Of a DNA stretch of 64,000 bases, positions 17,783 through 26,830 are shown one piece after another. The position numbers were made by a program, and so were the translations under genes. Position 1 is the first letter of the stretch; each line of letters starts with the position of its first letter. Source of the DNA: Mycobacterium sp. IDR2000157661 (GTDB lineage: Bacteria > Actinomycetota > Actinomycetes > Mycobacteriales > Mycobacteriaceae). The stretch is from NCBI RefSeq assembly GCF_022317005.1, contig NZ_CP081006.1, positions 806,001 to 870,000 on the forward strand. Direction: 5' to 3'. The notes under the pieces were generated by a model, which saw only the letters and a program-made list of their open reading frames with translations, had not been told where the DNA came from and searched no databases.

Positions 17783-17920
17783 ATGTCTGACAAATCGCCG
17801 CGACAAGCCATGTCCAAGAAATCCGGCAAGTCGCTGAAGGAGAAGCGGGCTGCCAAGCAGGCCAAGAGCGCCGCCAAACTCTCGGCCGTCGAGTCGGTGA
17901 TCGAGAACAAGAAGCGCTGA
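17783..17920 (+). CDS. Small lysine-rich protein (45 aa)
   Basis: Short ORF starting ATG 17783, preceded by a clear ribosome site (AAGGGG at about 17771-17776), ending TGA 17920. The protein is strongly basic with a core SGKSLKEKRAAKQAKSAAK and would form a charged helix. I recall similar short SLKEKRAAKxAK proteins as conserved in actinobacteria, but no function is known. Nucleic-acid binding is a guess from charge only. Confidence 0.75.
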   Translation: MSDKSPRQAMSKKSGKSLKEKRAAKQAKSAAKLSAVESVIENKKR

Positions 17921-17930
17921 GGCGCATCGG

Positions 17931-18131
17931 TCAGCGCTGCCAGAACCGTCCCTTTTGGCCGCCCTTCTGGTCGCCTTCGACGCCGGTCCACTCGCCTGCC
18001 TCGTACCGGTGCGGCTCATTCGACCCACCGCGCAACACGTCGAGCGTGCCGTCGTTGTGTTCGAGGTAGGCGTCGCCGAATCGGCGGTAGTTGTCGGTAG
18101 TGCCGTCACGCAGCGTCACCGTTACGGTCAT
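17931..18131 (-). CDS. Small conserved hypothetical protein (66 aa)
   Basis: Start ATG at 18131 chosen because of the ideal ribosome site GGAGGATT eight bases upstream; a longer frame to 18233 lacks one. The N-terminal half forms predicted beta strands (MTVTVTLRDGTTDNYRRFGD, then GTLDVLRGG) and the C-terminus is basic and Gly-rich (QKGGQKGRFWQR). No function recognised. Converges on the 45-aa lysine-rich gene with a 10-bp gap. Confidence 0.7.
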   Translation of the reverse strand: MTVTVTLRDGTTDNYRRFGDAYLEHNDGTLDVLRGGSNEPHRYEAGEWTGVEGDQKGGQKGRFWQR

Positions 18132-18287
18132 GATGGAATCCTCCAGACCACCGGCCTTACCGGCGGTGCAGCATCGACACCCTTGCCAATCAACATGATT
18201 GCGGCTGCGATACCTTCCAGAGTACGCCGCCACACGAAGGCTTAGGGCCGCCGGTCGACGCGGACCGGAGGGTCAACCGCAGCCGAT

Positions 18288-19358
18288 TCAAACGCGTTCG
18301 GGCAGCGCGAGTTTCAATATCGTACGCAGAGTCTGAAGATACTGGCGAGCCAGTGAACCCGTGGTGTAGGGCAGGTCGTACTTGTCGCACAGGGCTCGCA
18401 CCCGTACGGCGACCTCGGCCAGCCGGTTGCTCGGCAGATCCGGGAACAGATGGTGCTCGATCTGGTAGCACAGGTTTCCGCTCGCGAACGCCAGCACCTT
18501 CCCGGCATTGAAGTTCGCCGCACCCAACATCTGGCGCAGGTACCACTCGGCACGCGACTCCTCGGCCAGCGTGTCGGCGGTGAATTTCTGCGCGCCGTCC
18601 GGAAAATGCCCACAGAAGATAACCACGTAAGTCCACAGGTTCCGCAGCAGGTTGGCCACGACGTTCGCGACGAGAGTTCGTCGCCACCGGGTGCCGCTCA
18701 GTGCGGGAAAAAGGACGTAGTCCTTGCCGGCTTGCCGCGCGATCTTGCCGATCAGCCGGCGTCTGGCGCGGCTCACCTCGGCGGCGTCACCGGCGGCGCG
18801 ATCGCGTTCGGAGTGCACACCGTGCAGTGCGATGCCCCACTCGAAGATGACGGCCAGCAACAGGTTTCGCAGCGGCTGCACCAGGTGCACCGGTTGCCAC
18901 GGCACGTCACGGGTGACGCGCATGATGCCGAAGCCGAGGTCGTCGTCCACTCCGACGACATTGCTGAACATGTGATGGCGGTAGTTGTGCGAGTACCGCC
19001 ACTGCGACGAGACCCCGACCATGTCCCACTCCCAGGTGTTCGAGTGGATCTCGGGGTCGTTCATCCAATCCCATTGGCCGTGACCGACGTTGTGCCCGAT
19101 CTCCATGTTCTCGACGCTCTTGGCGGAGGCCAGCGCCACGGTTCCGGCGAGCCGGCCGACCCGCGACCGGCTGCAGATCAGCAGTCGCGCGGCCACCTCG
19201 AGCCACCGCTGGAACGCGATCGTGCGCCGGATGTACGCCGCGTCCTTCGCCCCGAGAGACTCCTCGACATCACGGCGGATCGCGTCGAGTTCAACGCCGA
19301 GCGCCTCGATGTCCGCACGGTCCAGATGCGTGTAAGCAGCGATGTCCGCGATTGCCAA
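18288..19358 (-). CDS. Acyl-CoA/fatty-acid desaturase, DesA3-like membrane di-iron enzyme
   Basis: 356 aa from a TTG start at 19358, giving MAIADIAAYTHLDRADIEAL, which matches the N-terminal pattern of mycobacterial DesA3 (Rv3229c-type delta-9 desaturase); a longer frame to 19589 has no family sequence. The three histidine boxes are present: HNVGH (89-93), HNYRHH (124-129) and QIEHH near the C-terminus, plus MEIGHN and EIHSNTWEWDM. It inserts a double bond into acyl-CoA and needs an electron-transfer partner, which is not encoded nearby. Probably one of several DesA3 paralogues. Confidence 0.9.
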   Translation of the reverse strand: MAIADIAAYTHLDRADIEALGVELDAIRRDVEESLGAKDAAYIRRTIAFQRWLEVAARLLICSRSRVGRLAGTVALASAKSVENMEIGHNVGHGQWDWMNDPEIHSNTWEWDMVGVSSQWRYSHNYRHHMFSNVVGVDDDLGFGIMRVTRDVPWQPVHLVQPLRNLLLAVIFEWGIALHGVHSERDRAAGDAAEVSRARRRLIGKIARQAGKDYVLFPALSGTRWRRTLVANVVANLLRNLWTYVVIFCGHFPDGAQKFTADTLAEESRAEWYLRQMLGAANFNAGKVLAFASGNLCYQIEHHLFPDLPSNRLAEVAVRVRALCDKYDLPYTTGSLARQYLQTLRTILKLALPERV

Positions 19359-19542
19359 GGTCCGTCGTCCTGCCTGGTTCGTGTGGATGGTGCCGATGGG
19401 CTCGAGTGAGAACCCGGACTTTGCGGACCACCGGCCGGTATCGCGAAGACGACGGCAGCGTGTCGGCGTGAGTCCACCATACTGGACAGCGATCGCTCGC
19501 GTCCACGTCGCGCGATGTGGCCCACGGTGATTCAACTGCGGC

Positions 19543-20346
19543 TCAGCCGAGTGACACCAACCGGTCGATCGAGTCATCCGGCAGGTCACCGTCGACGACC
19601 GCGGTCACGTGCATCTTCTCCAGGGTGACCACACCCCCGTGATTGGTCAGGAAGGCGGTGTCGGCGGCATCGCGTCCGGTCGCGATGCGGATCATCGATG
19701 CGCGGGGCGCCAGCAGGCTCGCGTCGACCACCCGCCAGCGGCCTGCGACGAATGCCTCGGCGACCGCATGGAAATCCATCGGCGAGAGGCCGGGCGCGTA
19801 CACCGACACGACGCGCGCAGGCACGGCTACGGCACGCAGCAAAGCCACGACCAGATGCGCGAAGTCGCGACACACTCCCGCACCGGCCAAGAGGGTGTCG
19901 ACGGCACCGTCGATGGAATCGCTGGAACCCGGGACGTAGTTCAGCCGGGTGCCCACCCATGAGGACACGTTGCGTAGCAGGGCCGCCGAGTCCGCACCGG
20001 CACCGAACTCCCTTGTCGCGAAGCCGTGGAACTTGTCGGCTTCGGCGTACCGACTGGGGCGCAGATACATCGAGAGGTCGGAGTCGGTCACCGGCGCCGG
20101 ATCGGCACGCCCGGTCACGGTGGCGGCGTATTCGACCGTGAGGCTGCCCGGCGGCGCCGTCAGCTTGTGTATCCGGTTGCCGTGCGCTCCGAGGATCTCG
20201 ACCGGCTCGACGGGGTCACCGTTGAGGACGAACGACAGCGTCTCGGAGAGATCGACGCCCGGCTGCGACGCGACGGCGAGCTGGAATTCCAGAATCGTCG
20301 GGACTTCGATCTGCAACTGGAGCTCAGCGCTCACGTCACGCTTCAT
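19543..20346 (-). CDS. Transglutaminase-like (papain-fold) protein
   Basis: 267 aa. The transglutaminase/protease-like core is intact: C159 in GAGVCRDFAHL, H193 in MDFHAVAEAF, D208 in WRVVDAS. The N-terminal 100 residues form the beta-rich domain usual in this bacterial family. Start ATG 20346 fits the family; the frame is open further upstream to 20523 without homology. No signal peptide, so cytoplasmic. Substrate unknown. Confidence 0.88.
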   Translation of the reverse strand: MKRDVSAELQLQIEVPTILEFQLAVASQPGVDLSETLSFVLNGDPVEPVEILGAHGNRIHKLTAPPGSLTVEYAATVTGRADPAPVTDSDLSMYLRPSRYAEADKFHGFATREFGAGADSAALLRNVSSWVGTRLNYVPGSSDSIDGAVDTLLAGAGVCRDFAHLVVALLRAVAVPARVVSVYAPGLSPMDFHAVAEAFVAGRWRVVDASLLAPRASMIRIATGRDAADTAFLTNHGGVVTLEKMHVTAVVDGDLPDDSIDRLVSLG

Positions 20347-20678
20347 CGGCGGCGGGCTCCGTTCGAAGGGCGTCGGCGACAGCACGATCCGGATGGCCGC
20401 GTGCGAGGGATTCACCGATGCCGCCACTCTACGCCCCGGCGACCTCGACCGCCGGGTGTGCGTCCTCGTCGTGCACCATGGCTGCACCACTTGAGGTTTC
20501 GCCGATCTTCTGTGGCCGCGCAACCGGGGCCACCGATCGACTCACCGCGGTCGCGTCGCCCCCGGGTGTAGGGTCGGTTGCGAACCGCTTCGATCTCGGC
20601 CTCCGGGCCGACGCGATCCGATTCATCACCTGACTGCGCCGGCGCGCGGCGGGTCGGCTTCGACGTGAGGATCAGCGG
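20347..20678. other. Intergenic stretch, 332 bp
   Basis: Divergent spacer between the transglutaminase-like gene (minus) and the first DUF5994 gene (plus). It contains a 66-codon minus-strand frame (20429-20629) starting GTGATGAATCGG, but with a weak ribosome site and no recognised family, so I do not call it. No clear palindrome was seen. Confidence 0.5.
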
Positions 20679-21128
20679 TTGACCGACTCCATCCGATTGA
20701 CACTGGCACCCGGACTCGGCGCGGAGATCTGCGGGGGCTGGTGGCCGTACACGGCCTCGATGGCGCGCGAGCTGCCCACCTTGATCGATGCGCTGGCTGG
20801 GCCGTTGGGCAAGGTCGTCGACATCAGCGTGAACTGGACGTCGTTGGATGGGGTGCCCGACCTCGACATGTTGAGTCGCCGGGTCGCCCTTCCGCTCCCA
20901 CAGCGAGAGCCGCATCACCATCGCGTAATGACGGTCACCGGTGGGCTCGGACGAGCGAACCTGCTCGTCGTACCGTCGGACACCGCCAAGAGCCTCGCGG
21001 TGATGGTGCTGCGATGCGCAGCGGATCTCCCGGTCCTGGAGGTGCATCGGGACACCAGCGTCTATCGAGCCGCCGAGTCGATCGTGCGCGCCGCTCGCGA
21101 GCAGCGCGGCGAGCACGTCGTCGGCTAG
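20679..21128 (+). CDS. DUF5994 family protein 1
   Basis: 149 aa from TTG 20679 (ribosome-site-like GAGG nine bases upstream). Matches the mycobacterial DUF5994 pattern: an N-terminal RLTLAP segment, then GGWWPYT, an LP-type helix, and the long central beta hairpin; the C-terminal helix carries AAESIVRAAR. Function unknown. A second, diverged member (24728-25177, minus) lies 3.6 kb away. Converges on the RhlE gene. Confidence 0.8.
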   Translation: MTDSIRLTLAPGLGAEICGGWWPYTASMARELPTLIDALAGPLGKVVDISVNWTSLDGVPDLDMLSRRVALPLPQREPHHHRVMTVTGGLGRANLLVVPSDTAKSLAVMVLRCAADLPVLEVHRDTSVYRAAESIVRAAREQRGEHVVG

Positions 21129-21133
21129 ACCTC

Positions 21134-22474
21134 TTAGACCCTGGCGTCGGCCCGGCGGCGGTTCCGGTTGCCGCCGTGGCTGTTTCGCTGGCCGTTGCGC
21201 TGACCGTCGCGCGATCCGCCGCCGGCCTGTCCGCCACCCGAGGGGCGACGATGCCGAGAGCCGTTGGCCTTCTGCGGCTTTGCGGCCACCTGGACCTTCG
21301 GGGCCGGGGCCTGGTGGGGAGCGCGGTCTCCGACCAGCGCCGACACCACCGGCGAGTCGGCGGCCACCTGTTGCGGCCGGACCGACAGCCCGGCCCGTCG
21401 CATCAGGGTCTGGAGTTCACGCCGCTGCTCGGGCAGCACCACGGTGACGACGTCGCCCGCGTTGCCTGCCCGCGCGGTCCGGCCGGACCGGTGCAGATAG
21501 GCCTTGTGCTCGGCGGGCGGGTCCACGTGCACGACGAGTTCGACGCCGTCGACATGGACACCGCGCGCGGCGATGTCGGTGGCCACCAGTACTCGCGATG
21601 CCCCCGAGGTGAACGCCGCCAGGTTGCGGTCGCGGGCCGGCTGAGAAAGGTTGCCGTGCAGGTCAACCGAGGGCACACCGGCCTCGGTGAGCTCGCGAGC
21701 CAGCTTGCGTGCCTGGTGCTTGGTGCGGGTGAACAGGATGCGCCGCGAGCGTCCCGATGCGAGGTGTCGAACCAGCGCCTTCTTGGCGCCGGCGCCGTCG
21801 ACCTGGAACACGTGGTGCGTCATATCGGGCACCGGTGTTTCCACTTCGTCCACCGAGTGCGTCACCGGGTGGCGCAGGAACCGGTGGACCAGTTTGTCCA
21901 CGCCGTTGTCCAGCGTGGCCGAGAACAGCAGCCGCTGGCCACCCTGCGGTGTCGCGGCGAGGATGCGGGTGACGACCGGCAGGAAGCCGAGGTCCGCCAT
22001 GTGATCGGCCTCGTCGATCACGGTGATCTGCACCGCGTCGAGGCTCAGAACACGCTGCTTCATCAGATCGTCCAGCCGGCCGGGGCAGGCCACGACGATG
22101 TCTACGCCCGACCGCAGCGCGCTGACCTGACGGCCCTGCGGGACGCCACCGAAGATGGTGGTCACCTTGAGCCCGTGCGCGGACGCCAGCGGCTCGATCA
22201 CGGCGGCGATCTGGGACGCCAGCTCCCGGGTGGGCGCCAGCACCAGACCGGCTGGGCGCTTTTGCCGCGGCGCCTTGGCCAGCCTGTCGACCAGCGGGAT
22301 CGCAAACGCGAGCGTCTTACCGCTGCCGGTCTTGCCGCGACCAAGGACATCTCGACCTGCGAGACCGTCGGCCAGCGTCAGTTCCTGAATCGGGAACGGA
22401 TTGTGGATCTCTCGCGCGGCGAGCGCTGCGAGCAGCGGCCGGCTCACGCCGAGATCGGCGAAAGTGTTGTTCAC
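21134..22474 (-). CDS. rhlE: DEAD-box ATP-dependent RNA helicase, RhlE-like
   Basis: 446 aa. Motif I GKTGSGKT (47-54), Ia APTREL (80-85), motif II DEAD (154-157), motif III SAT, and a C-terminal helicase domain with ATDIAARGVHVDGV and HRSGRTAR. The tail after residue 390 is Gly/Arg/Asn-rich (QRNGQRNSHGG), typical of RNA-binding tails of RhlE/CsdA types. Start is GTG at 22474. A 71-codon upstream frame (22686 to 22471) ends with a TGA that overlaps this start (GTGA); see findings. Role: RNA remodelling, ribosome assembly or RNA decay. Confidence 0.93.
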   Translation of the reverse strand: MNNTFADLGVSRPLLAALAAREIHNPFPIQELTLADGLAGRDVLGRGKTGSGKTLAFAIPLVDRLAKAPRQKRPAGLVLAPTRELASQIAAVIEPLASAHGLKVTTIFGGVPQGRQVSALRSGVDIVVACPGRLDDLMKQRVLSLDAVQITVIDEADHMADLGFLPVVTRILAATPQGGQRLLFSATLDNGVDKLVHRFLRHPVTHSVDEVETPVPDMTHHVFQVDGAGAKKALVRHLASGRSRRILFTRTKHQARKLARELTEAGVPSVDLHGNLSQPARDRNLAAFTSGASRVLVATDIAARGVHVDGVELVVHVDPPAEHKAYLHRSGRTARAGNAGDVVTVVLPEQRRELQTLMRRAGLSVRPQQVAADSPVVSALVGDRAPHQAPAPKVQVAAKPQKANGSRHRRPSGGGQAGGGSRDGQRNGQRNSHGGNRNRRRADARV

Positions 22475-22728
22475 GTGTGTTTCGGTGCCTTTCGGGCATC
22501 GGTGGTGCCATGCGGGTGTGAATGGGGTGCAGGCACGAGGGTGGCGAGATTGCCGGTGGGCAATATCGATCGCCGCAAAAGTCTTGTGCTCAAGGAGAAC
22601 GAGAAGCGTTCCACGACGTGTCGGTGTCGTGTCGACGACTCCAACGTTGGGATCAGCCTACAGCAGCACCGCCCCATCCGTGCCATCGGCCGTGGGTCCC
22701 GGCCGGCCGAACCCTGCTTGGAGTGCGG

Positions 22729-23148
22729 CTATTCCTTGGAATAGTCGGTGCTGAGCCAGCGTGTCGGGCGCATCCGGATCACTATCGACGTCGGCGTCAA
22801 ATTCTGGTCGGCGAACTCGTTGCCTGCGCCGTCACCGAGGTAGCGGATCGCCAGTGCACGCACGTCGGCGTCGGTCGCGGGACCGATGCCGGTGACGTCA
22901 CCTTCGGCCGTGACGTACTTGTAGGGCGGCTGCTCGTCCTGCACGGTGATCGCGAACCGGCCCGCGTCGCTGATCAACCGGTGTTTGAGCGAACCCGACT
23001 CGGTCCACAGCAGGACTTCGCCGCCGGGCTGGTAGCCGTACCAGATGGGAACGCTCAGCGGCGCACGGCCGGGCCGCTCGACCGCTATGACGCCCACGTG
23101 GACGTCGGAGAGATACTTCTGGCGCTCGTCTGCGTTCATCGTCGGCAT
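22729..23148 (-). CDS. PPOX-class (pyridoxamine 5'-phosphate oxidase-like) flavin/F420-binding protein
   Basis: 139 aa split beta-barrel. Begins MPTMNADERQKYLSDVHVG, then the core strands PLSVPIWYGY, GEVLLWTESGS and KYVTAEGDVTGI that form the flavin or F420 pocket. Such mycobacterial proteins are often F420-dependent reductases; the cofactor cannot be decided here. ATG 23139 is an alternative start. Downstream of the acyltransferase-like gene on the same strand with a 90-bp gap. Confidence 0.85.
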   Translation of the reverse strand: MPTMNADERQKYLSDVHVGVIAVERPGRAPLSVPIWYGYQPGGEVLLWTESGSLKHRLISDAGRFAITVQDEQPPYKYVTAEGDVTGIGPATDADVRALAIRYLGDGAGNEFADQNLTPTSIVIRMRPTRWLSTDYSKE

Positions 23149-23238
23149 GCTTGGGGCAACCGGCGCGAGCCGCGCCGAATTCCCGGGTCCGCATGGCCTG
23201 CCGATCCGGCGTGGACCGGCGGAGCATCCGAGCAGCGG

Positions 23239-24696
23239 TCACGACCGCCTGCTGGCATGCGAGTTCAGCTCCGAAACCACCGAACGGCCCTCGCCGCGTG
23301 GTGATTTCGTCGCTGACCTCACCAGCACGTCGATGGCGTCGGTGATGCCACTGCAGAGGTACTCCACGTCCGGGACGTTGTCCGGGCACGCGGTGACGCA
23401 TACGTCCAGCACGTCACCGTGGCCGATGATCCCGACGTTGAGCCCGCAGCCCTCGGCGAGCGGGGCGACGGAATACATCGCGACGACGTCGGCGCCGGCG
23501 CAGTACATGGGGCCCGGCCGCTGCGACGCGAACGCCACGGCGCCGTGGCGGCTCGACGGGCGCAGGCGCGTCAACCCGAAGCGGCTGTAGGCCTGCATAC
23601 CCGCATGAGTCAGCCAGGGCGGCAACAACGCCATGAGGGTGATCAGAGGCGCAGGCCGCTCGGGATACCGGTGCGCTGAGTGCAGCCGCTCGGTGGCGGT
23701 ATGCAGGTTGCTGAGCACCTGCACCGGATCGTCGGTGTGGACGGGCACCATGATCTGCCCGGTGGCCGGTGCACACCCGTCCTCGGCGGCGTCGCCATCG
23801 GGGGTGGCCAGCGGGACGGTGAGCACCAGCGGGTCGTCGGGCATCCGGTCGTAGCGCAGCAGCCAGGAGCGCAGCGCGAGCGTGCACGCGGCGAGGACGA
23901 CGTTACGGGCGCTGCCGCCGAATGCGTCGCTGATCGTTTGCACGTCGGCCAGCGGTATCGCCGCAAGTGCGGTGGACCGCCGCCTCGTCAGCGGGCCGGT
24001 GAACGGACGGCCGGCCCCTGGCCGCCGGGGCGCGACCGGTGGGTCGGCGGCGTCGTACAGCTGACGGCGCAGTGCCACCACCGCGCCTGCGGCCGCTTCG
24101 GCGACCAGCCAGGCTCCGATGACCTGGTTCTCGATCACCTCGGCCAGCGTGTCGGCGACGAGCGCGGCCCGTGACGGTCCTGGGCCCAACCCGGCCTCCG
24201 GCGGCGAAAGGTATTCCGAGATCGGTTCGCTGGTGATCAGCTGCTGCCACAACGCGGCAAGGCCGTATCCGTCGTCACAGAGCACCGGTGACATCTTGAC
24301 CGCCAACGCCCAACGGCCACCGGCCAATCCGTCGATGCTCCAGGCCTGCCACAACGATCGGCGCCAGTCCTGCATCCCGGCGCTCAGTTGCATGACGAGC
24401 TCGGCGAGCTCGCGGCGGCCTCCCGGTGCACGCACGGTCGCGCCGTGGATCTGCGGCATCGGGTCATAGCTGTCGATCTCCGCCCATAGGGGCTGTCCGA
24501 CCCCCATCGGCTTGCCCACCAGCCGGCTGCGGAACCGGGCGAGCCGCGGCAGGGACGAGGCCAGCAGCTCCTGCAGCCGTGGATGGCTGAGCTCTTCCGA
24601 GCGCTCCATGACGAGCACGGCCACCGTGTGTGCCGGCGCGGTCGTGGTCTGCCGATGAAGCGCGACCGCGTCCTCGATGCCCAACCGCAGGCTCAT
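23239..24696 (-). CDS. WS/DGAT-family acyltransferase homologue lacking the HHxxxDG active site
   Basis: 485 aa. Overall layout matches the wax ester synthase/diacylglycerol acyltransferase family (triacylglycerol synthesis in mycobacteria): the N-terminal LGIEDAVAL, the central acceptor region, NVVLAACTLALRSWLL and the C-terminal LNVGIIGHGDVLDVCVTAC. At the catalytic position the usual KMHHxxxDG is KMSPVLCDDG (residues 134-143), so both catalytic histidines are replaced by Ser-Pro. The protein is otherwise intact with no frameshift, so it may have a non-catalytic role or be in early decay. Start ATG 24696. A DUF5994 gene lies 31 bp upstream. Confidence 0.8.
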   Translation of the reverse strand: MSLRLGIEDAVALHRQTTTAPAHTVAVLVMERSEELSHPRLQELLASSLPRLARFRSRLVGKPMGVGQPLWAEIDSYDPMPQIHGATVRAPGGRRELAELVMQLSAGMQDWRRSLWQAWSIDGLAGGRWALAVKMSPVLCDDGYGLAALWQQLITSEPISEYLSPPEAGLGPGPSRAALVADTLAEVIENQVIGAWLVAEAAAGAVVALRRQLYDAADPPVAPRRPGAGRPFTGPLTRRRSTALAAIPLADVQTISDAFGGSARNVVLAACTLALRSWLLRYDRMPDDPLVLTVPLATPDGDAAEDGCAPATGQIMVPVHTDDPVQVLSNLHTATERLHSAHRYPERPAPLITLMALLPPWLTHAGMQAYSRFGLTRLRPSSRHGAVAFASQRPGPMYCAGADVVAMYSVAPLAEGCGLNVGIIGHGDVLDVCVTACPDNVPDVEYLCSGITDAIDVLVRSATKSPRGEGRSVVSELNSHASRRS

Positions 24697-24727
24697 GACT
24701 GCTCCATCCGAAACCGATGCGAGGACG

Positions 24728-25177
24728 TCAAGCTCCGGTCGTGAGAAGGGAATCCACCGTCGATGCGTTGCCGGGCTCGGCGGCCGCCATGGCGATGGTG
24801 TGCGCATGGTCGGGCTCGGTGCCGGGCGGAACGATCAACAGGACGGTTCTGGCGCCGGTATTGCTGAGCACCTCGATCGTGTTGGCCGGCTGGCGGTGGT
24901 ATCCGTCGAGTCGGACCACCTGGCCCTCCACCCGGAACTTCCTGGGCGCCGGCGCCCACTCCGCGAGGTTGTAGGCCACCCGCGCCACCCCTCCCAGCCG
25001 CACCGAGAGCACGGTCACGAGGTCGGGCAGTTCCTGGGCCAGGTCGCCGCTGTGCGGCCACCACGCCCCATCGACGTGACCGGACGTCGGCGCTTTGCGC
25101 TTCAACCGCAGTCGTGGTGTGTTCTCGGGACCTTGCTCGCGTGCGCCCGCGACGGCAACGCTTTCCGGTGAAGTCAT
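24728..25177 (-). CDS. DUF5994 family protein 2
   Basis: 149 aa, ATG 25177. Contains the family signature RLRLKRKAPTSGHVDGAWWP, an LAQELPDLVTVL helix, the central KFRVEGQ/VRLDGY strands and a C-terminal AMAAAEPG helix. Function unknown. It directly precedes the WS/DGAT-like gene on the same strand and is probably co-transcribed with it. Confidence 0.85.
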   Translation of the reverse strand: MTSPESVAVAGAREQGPENTPRLRLKRKAPTSGHVDGAWWPHSGDLAQELPDLVTVLSVRLGGVARVAYNLAEWAPAPRKFRVEGQVVRLDGYHRQPANTIEVLSNTGARTVLLIVPPGTEPDHAHTIAMAAAEPGNASTVDSLLTTGA

Positions 25178-25377
25178 GGTCGATCCTGCCCAGGCCGCTC
25201 AGCGGCCAGATCTTCGATCGGCGACGACACAATCTCGAGTGGTCGTGTGCAGCAAGCCGCCGATAGGGTCAGCCTACGCCATCGAACCGGCAATAATCCC
25301 GATCGGCCGAGTTGGAAGTGACGGGTGAGCGTCCACCCGCTGAACATCAAGCGGCGCAGGCTGAATCGCGTGCGCGA

Positions 25378-25815
25378 CTATGACGCCCGGGCGTCGACCA
25401 GCTCGAAGATGGGGATCACCCGGTCGGTGCGTTGCTCGTATTCACCGAACCCCGGCGCGCGCTCGACGACGACTGCGTAGATCCGGTCGCGCTCGTCGCG
25501 CGGTACCTCGCGGGCCACGACGGGCCTCGGCGGGTCGGCGCCGATCTCCACCGAGGCGTTCGGGTCGGCGCGCAGATTGAACACCCACCCCGGGCTATTC
25601 TCGCGTCCGGCAGCGGAGCCGACGACGTAGACCCTGCCGTCGATGTCGAAGTAGGCGATGGGGTTGACGCGCTGTTCGCCGCTCTTGGCGCCGGTGGAGG
25701 TCAGAAGTAGCAGCGGGAAGCCCTCGAACTGACCGCCGACCCTGCCTCCGTTGCGTCGGAACTCCTCAATGTTGCGGGCGTTGAAGTCGCGTTCGCCGGC
25801 CAGATCTTCGCTCAT
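25378..25815 (-). CDS. Deazaflavin (F420)-dependent nitroreductase-like protein (DDN family)
   Basis: 145 aa from ATG 25815. Family features: the N-terminal FNARNIEEFRRNGGRVGGQFEG split over the first helix, then PLLLLTSTGAKSGEQRVNP, VYVVGSAAGRENSPGWVFNL and the DRIYAVV..APGFGEYEQRTDR tail. Members bind F420 and reduce quinones or nitro-compounds. The longer frame to 26211 is not supported. Divergent from the TspO-like gene across a 229-bp spacer with no clear motif. Confidence 0.9.
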   Translation of the reverse strand: MSEDLAGERDFNARNIEEFRRNGGRVGGQFEGFPLLLLTSTGAKSGEQRVNPIAYFDIDGRVYVVGSAAGRENSPGWVFNLRADPNASVEIGADPPRPVVAREVPRDERDRIYAVVVERAPGFGEYEQRTDRVIPIFELVDARAS

Positions 25816-26044
25816 GGGTTCATGGTGACACGCGGGGGCGCAGAAGGTGGCCCGATCGGAGCTGCCGGCGGGCATCGGAACACTCTCGGCGACAACGGAA
25901 CAGGCACCGTGAGATGAGCCATCGTGCATCGCGTCCAGCGTGCCCCGATTCGTTATCAACGGGCTGTGCGACGGTGATGACGGTGGGGTACCCCATCCGC
26001 AGCTTGCGCCGTACCGAATACTCCGTGTATCCGAAGGAGACGAA

Positions 26045-26830
26045 TTGGCGAACCGGACGAACGCAGCGCCCAGGCGTAACGCCCCCCGGGTAGTCACGTG
26101 GCGGTGGGTCGCCGCGGCGCTGGCACTGACCCAGCTGGCGGCGCCGTTCGTGGTGCGCGCGGTGGCCGGTGACTTCCTCGAGAGTGGTGCGACCAACGAG
26201 GCACTCATCACGCCGGCGGGCTACGCGTTCAGCCTGTGGGGTCTGATCACCGCGTTGAGCGCGGCCACCGCGCTGGCGGTGCTGCGGTACGGGCTGGGTT
26301 CGTGGTGGGAGACGAGCGTGCTGGTCGACGCCAGCGTGGTGTTCGTCGGGTTCAGCCTCTGGCTGCTGGTCGCCGGGCAGGACTGGCTGTGGGTCAGTGT
26401 CGTGGTGTTCGTCGTGATGGTCTCGGCGCTGGTGCACATCATGCGGCTGCTGGTGCGGCGCCGCCACGATCTAACGTGCCCGAAGTGGCTGACGGTGCTG
26501 GCCACCGCGACGTTCGGACTCTATCTGGGGTGGAGCAGCGTCGCCGTCTTCGCCAACGTCGCCGCGGCGCTGATCGACGGTGGCGTGTCGGAGTCGGTGG
26601 TCTGGTGGCAGCTCGTGGTGCTGGTGGCCGCCACGGCGTTCGTGGTCGGGCTCACAACGATGCTGCGCGGCACGCTCGGCCTGGTGGCGGGCAGCCTGTG
26701 GGCGCTCATCGCGATCGCCATCGGAGCGAGCCATCGCGACAGCACGGTGCTGTCGGTGACGGCGGTGATCGCGGCGGTACTGGTGATCGGCACGGCCGCC
26801 GCGGCGTGGCGTCAGCGGCGGCAGATCTAG
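26045..26830 (+). CDS. TspO/MBR-like multi-spanning membrane protein
   Basis: 261 aa from TTG 26045, chosen for its excellent ribosome site AAGGAG six bases upstream. About seven to eight hydrophobic helices. The segment ITPAGYAFSLWGLIT is the signature of the TspO-related tryptophan-rich family, and Trp residues are frequent at membrane edges. Likely binds porphyrins or similar ligands by analogy only. The longer frame to 25940 has no ribosome site. Confidence 0.8.
   Translation: MANRTNAAPRRNAPRVVTWRWVAAALALTQLAAPFVVRAVAGDFLESGATNEALITPAGYAFSLWGLITALSAATALAVLRYGLGSWWETSVLVDASVVFVGFSLWLLVAGQDWLWVSVVVFVVMVSALVHIMRLLVRRRHDLTCPKWLTVLATATFGLYLGWSSVAVFANVAAALIDGGVSESVVWWQLVVLVAATAFVVGLTTMLRGTLGLVAGSLWALIAIAIGASHRDSTVLSVTAVIAAVLVIGTAAAAWRQRRQI

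Noticed and set aside
18324..18333. ACGCAGAGTC resembling the right arm of the hairpin repeat
   Set aside because: Inside the desaturase coding region with no partner arm; a chance 10-mer.
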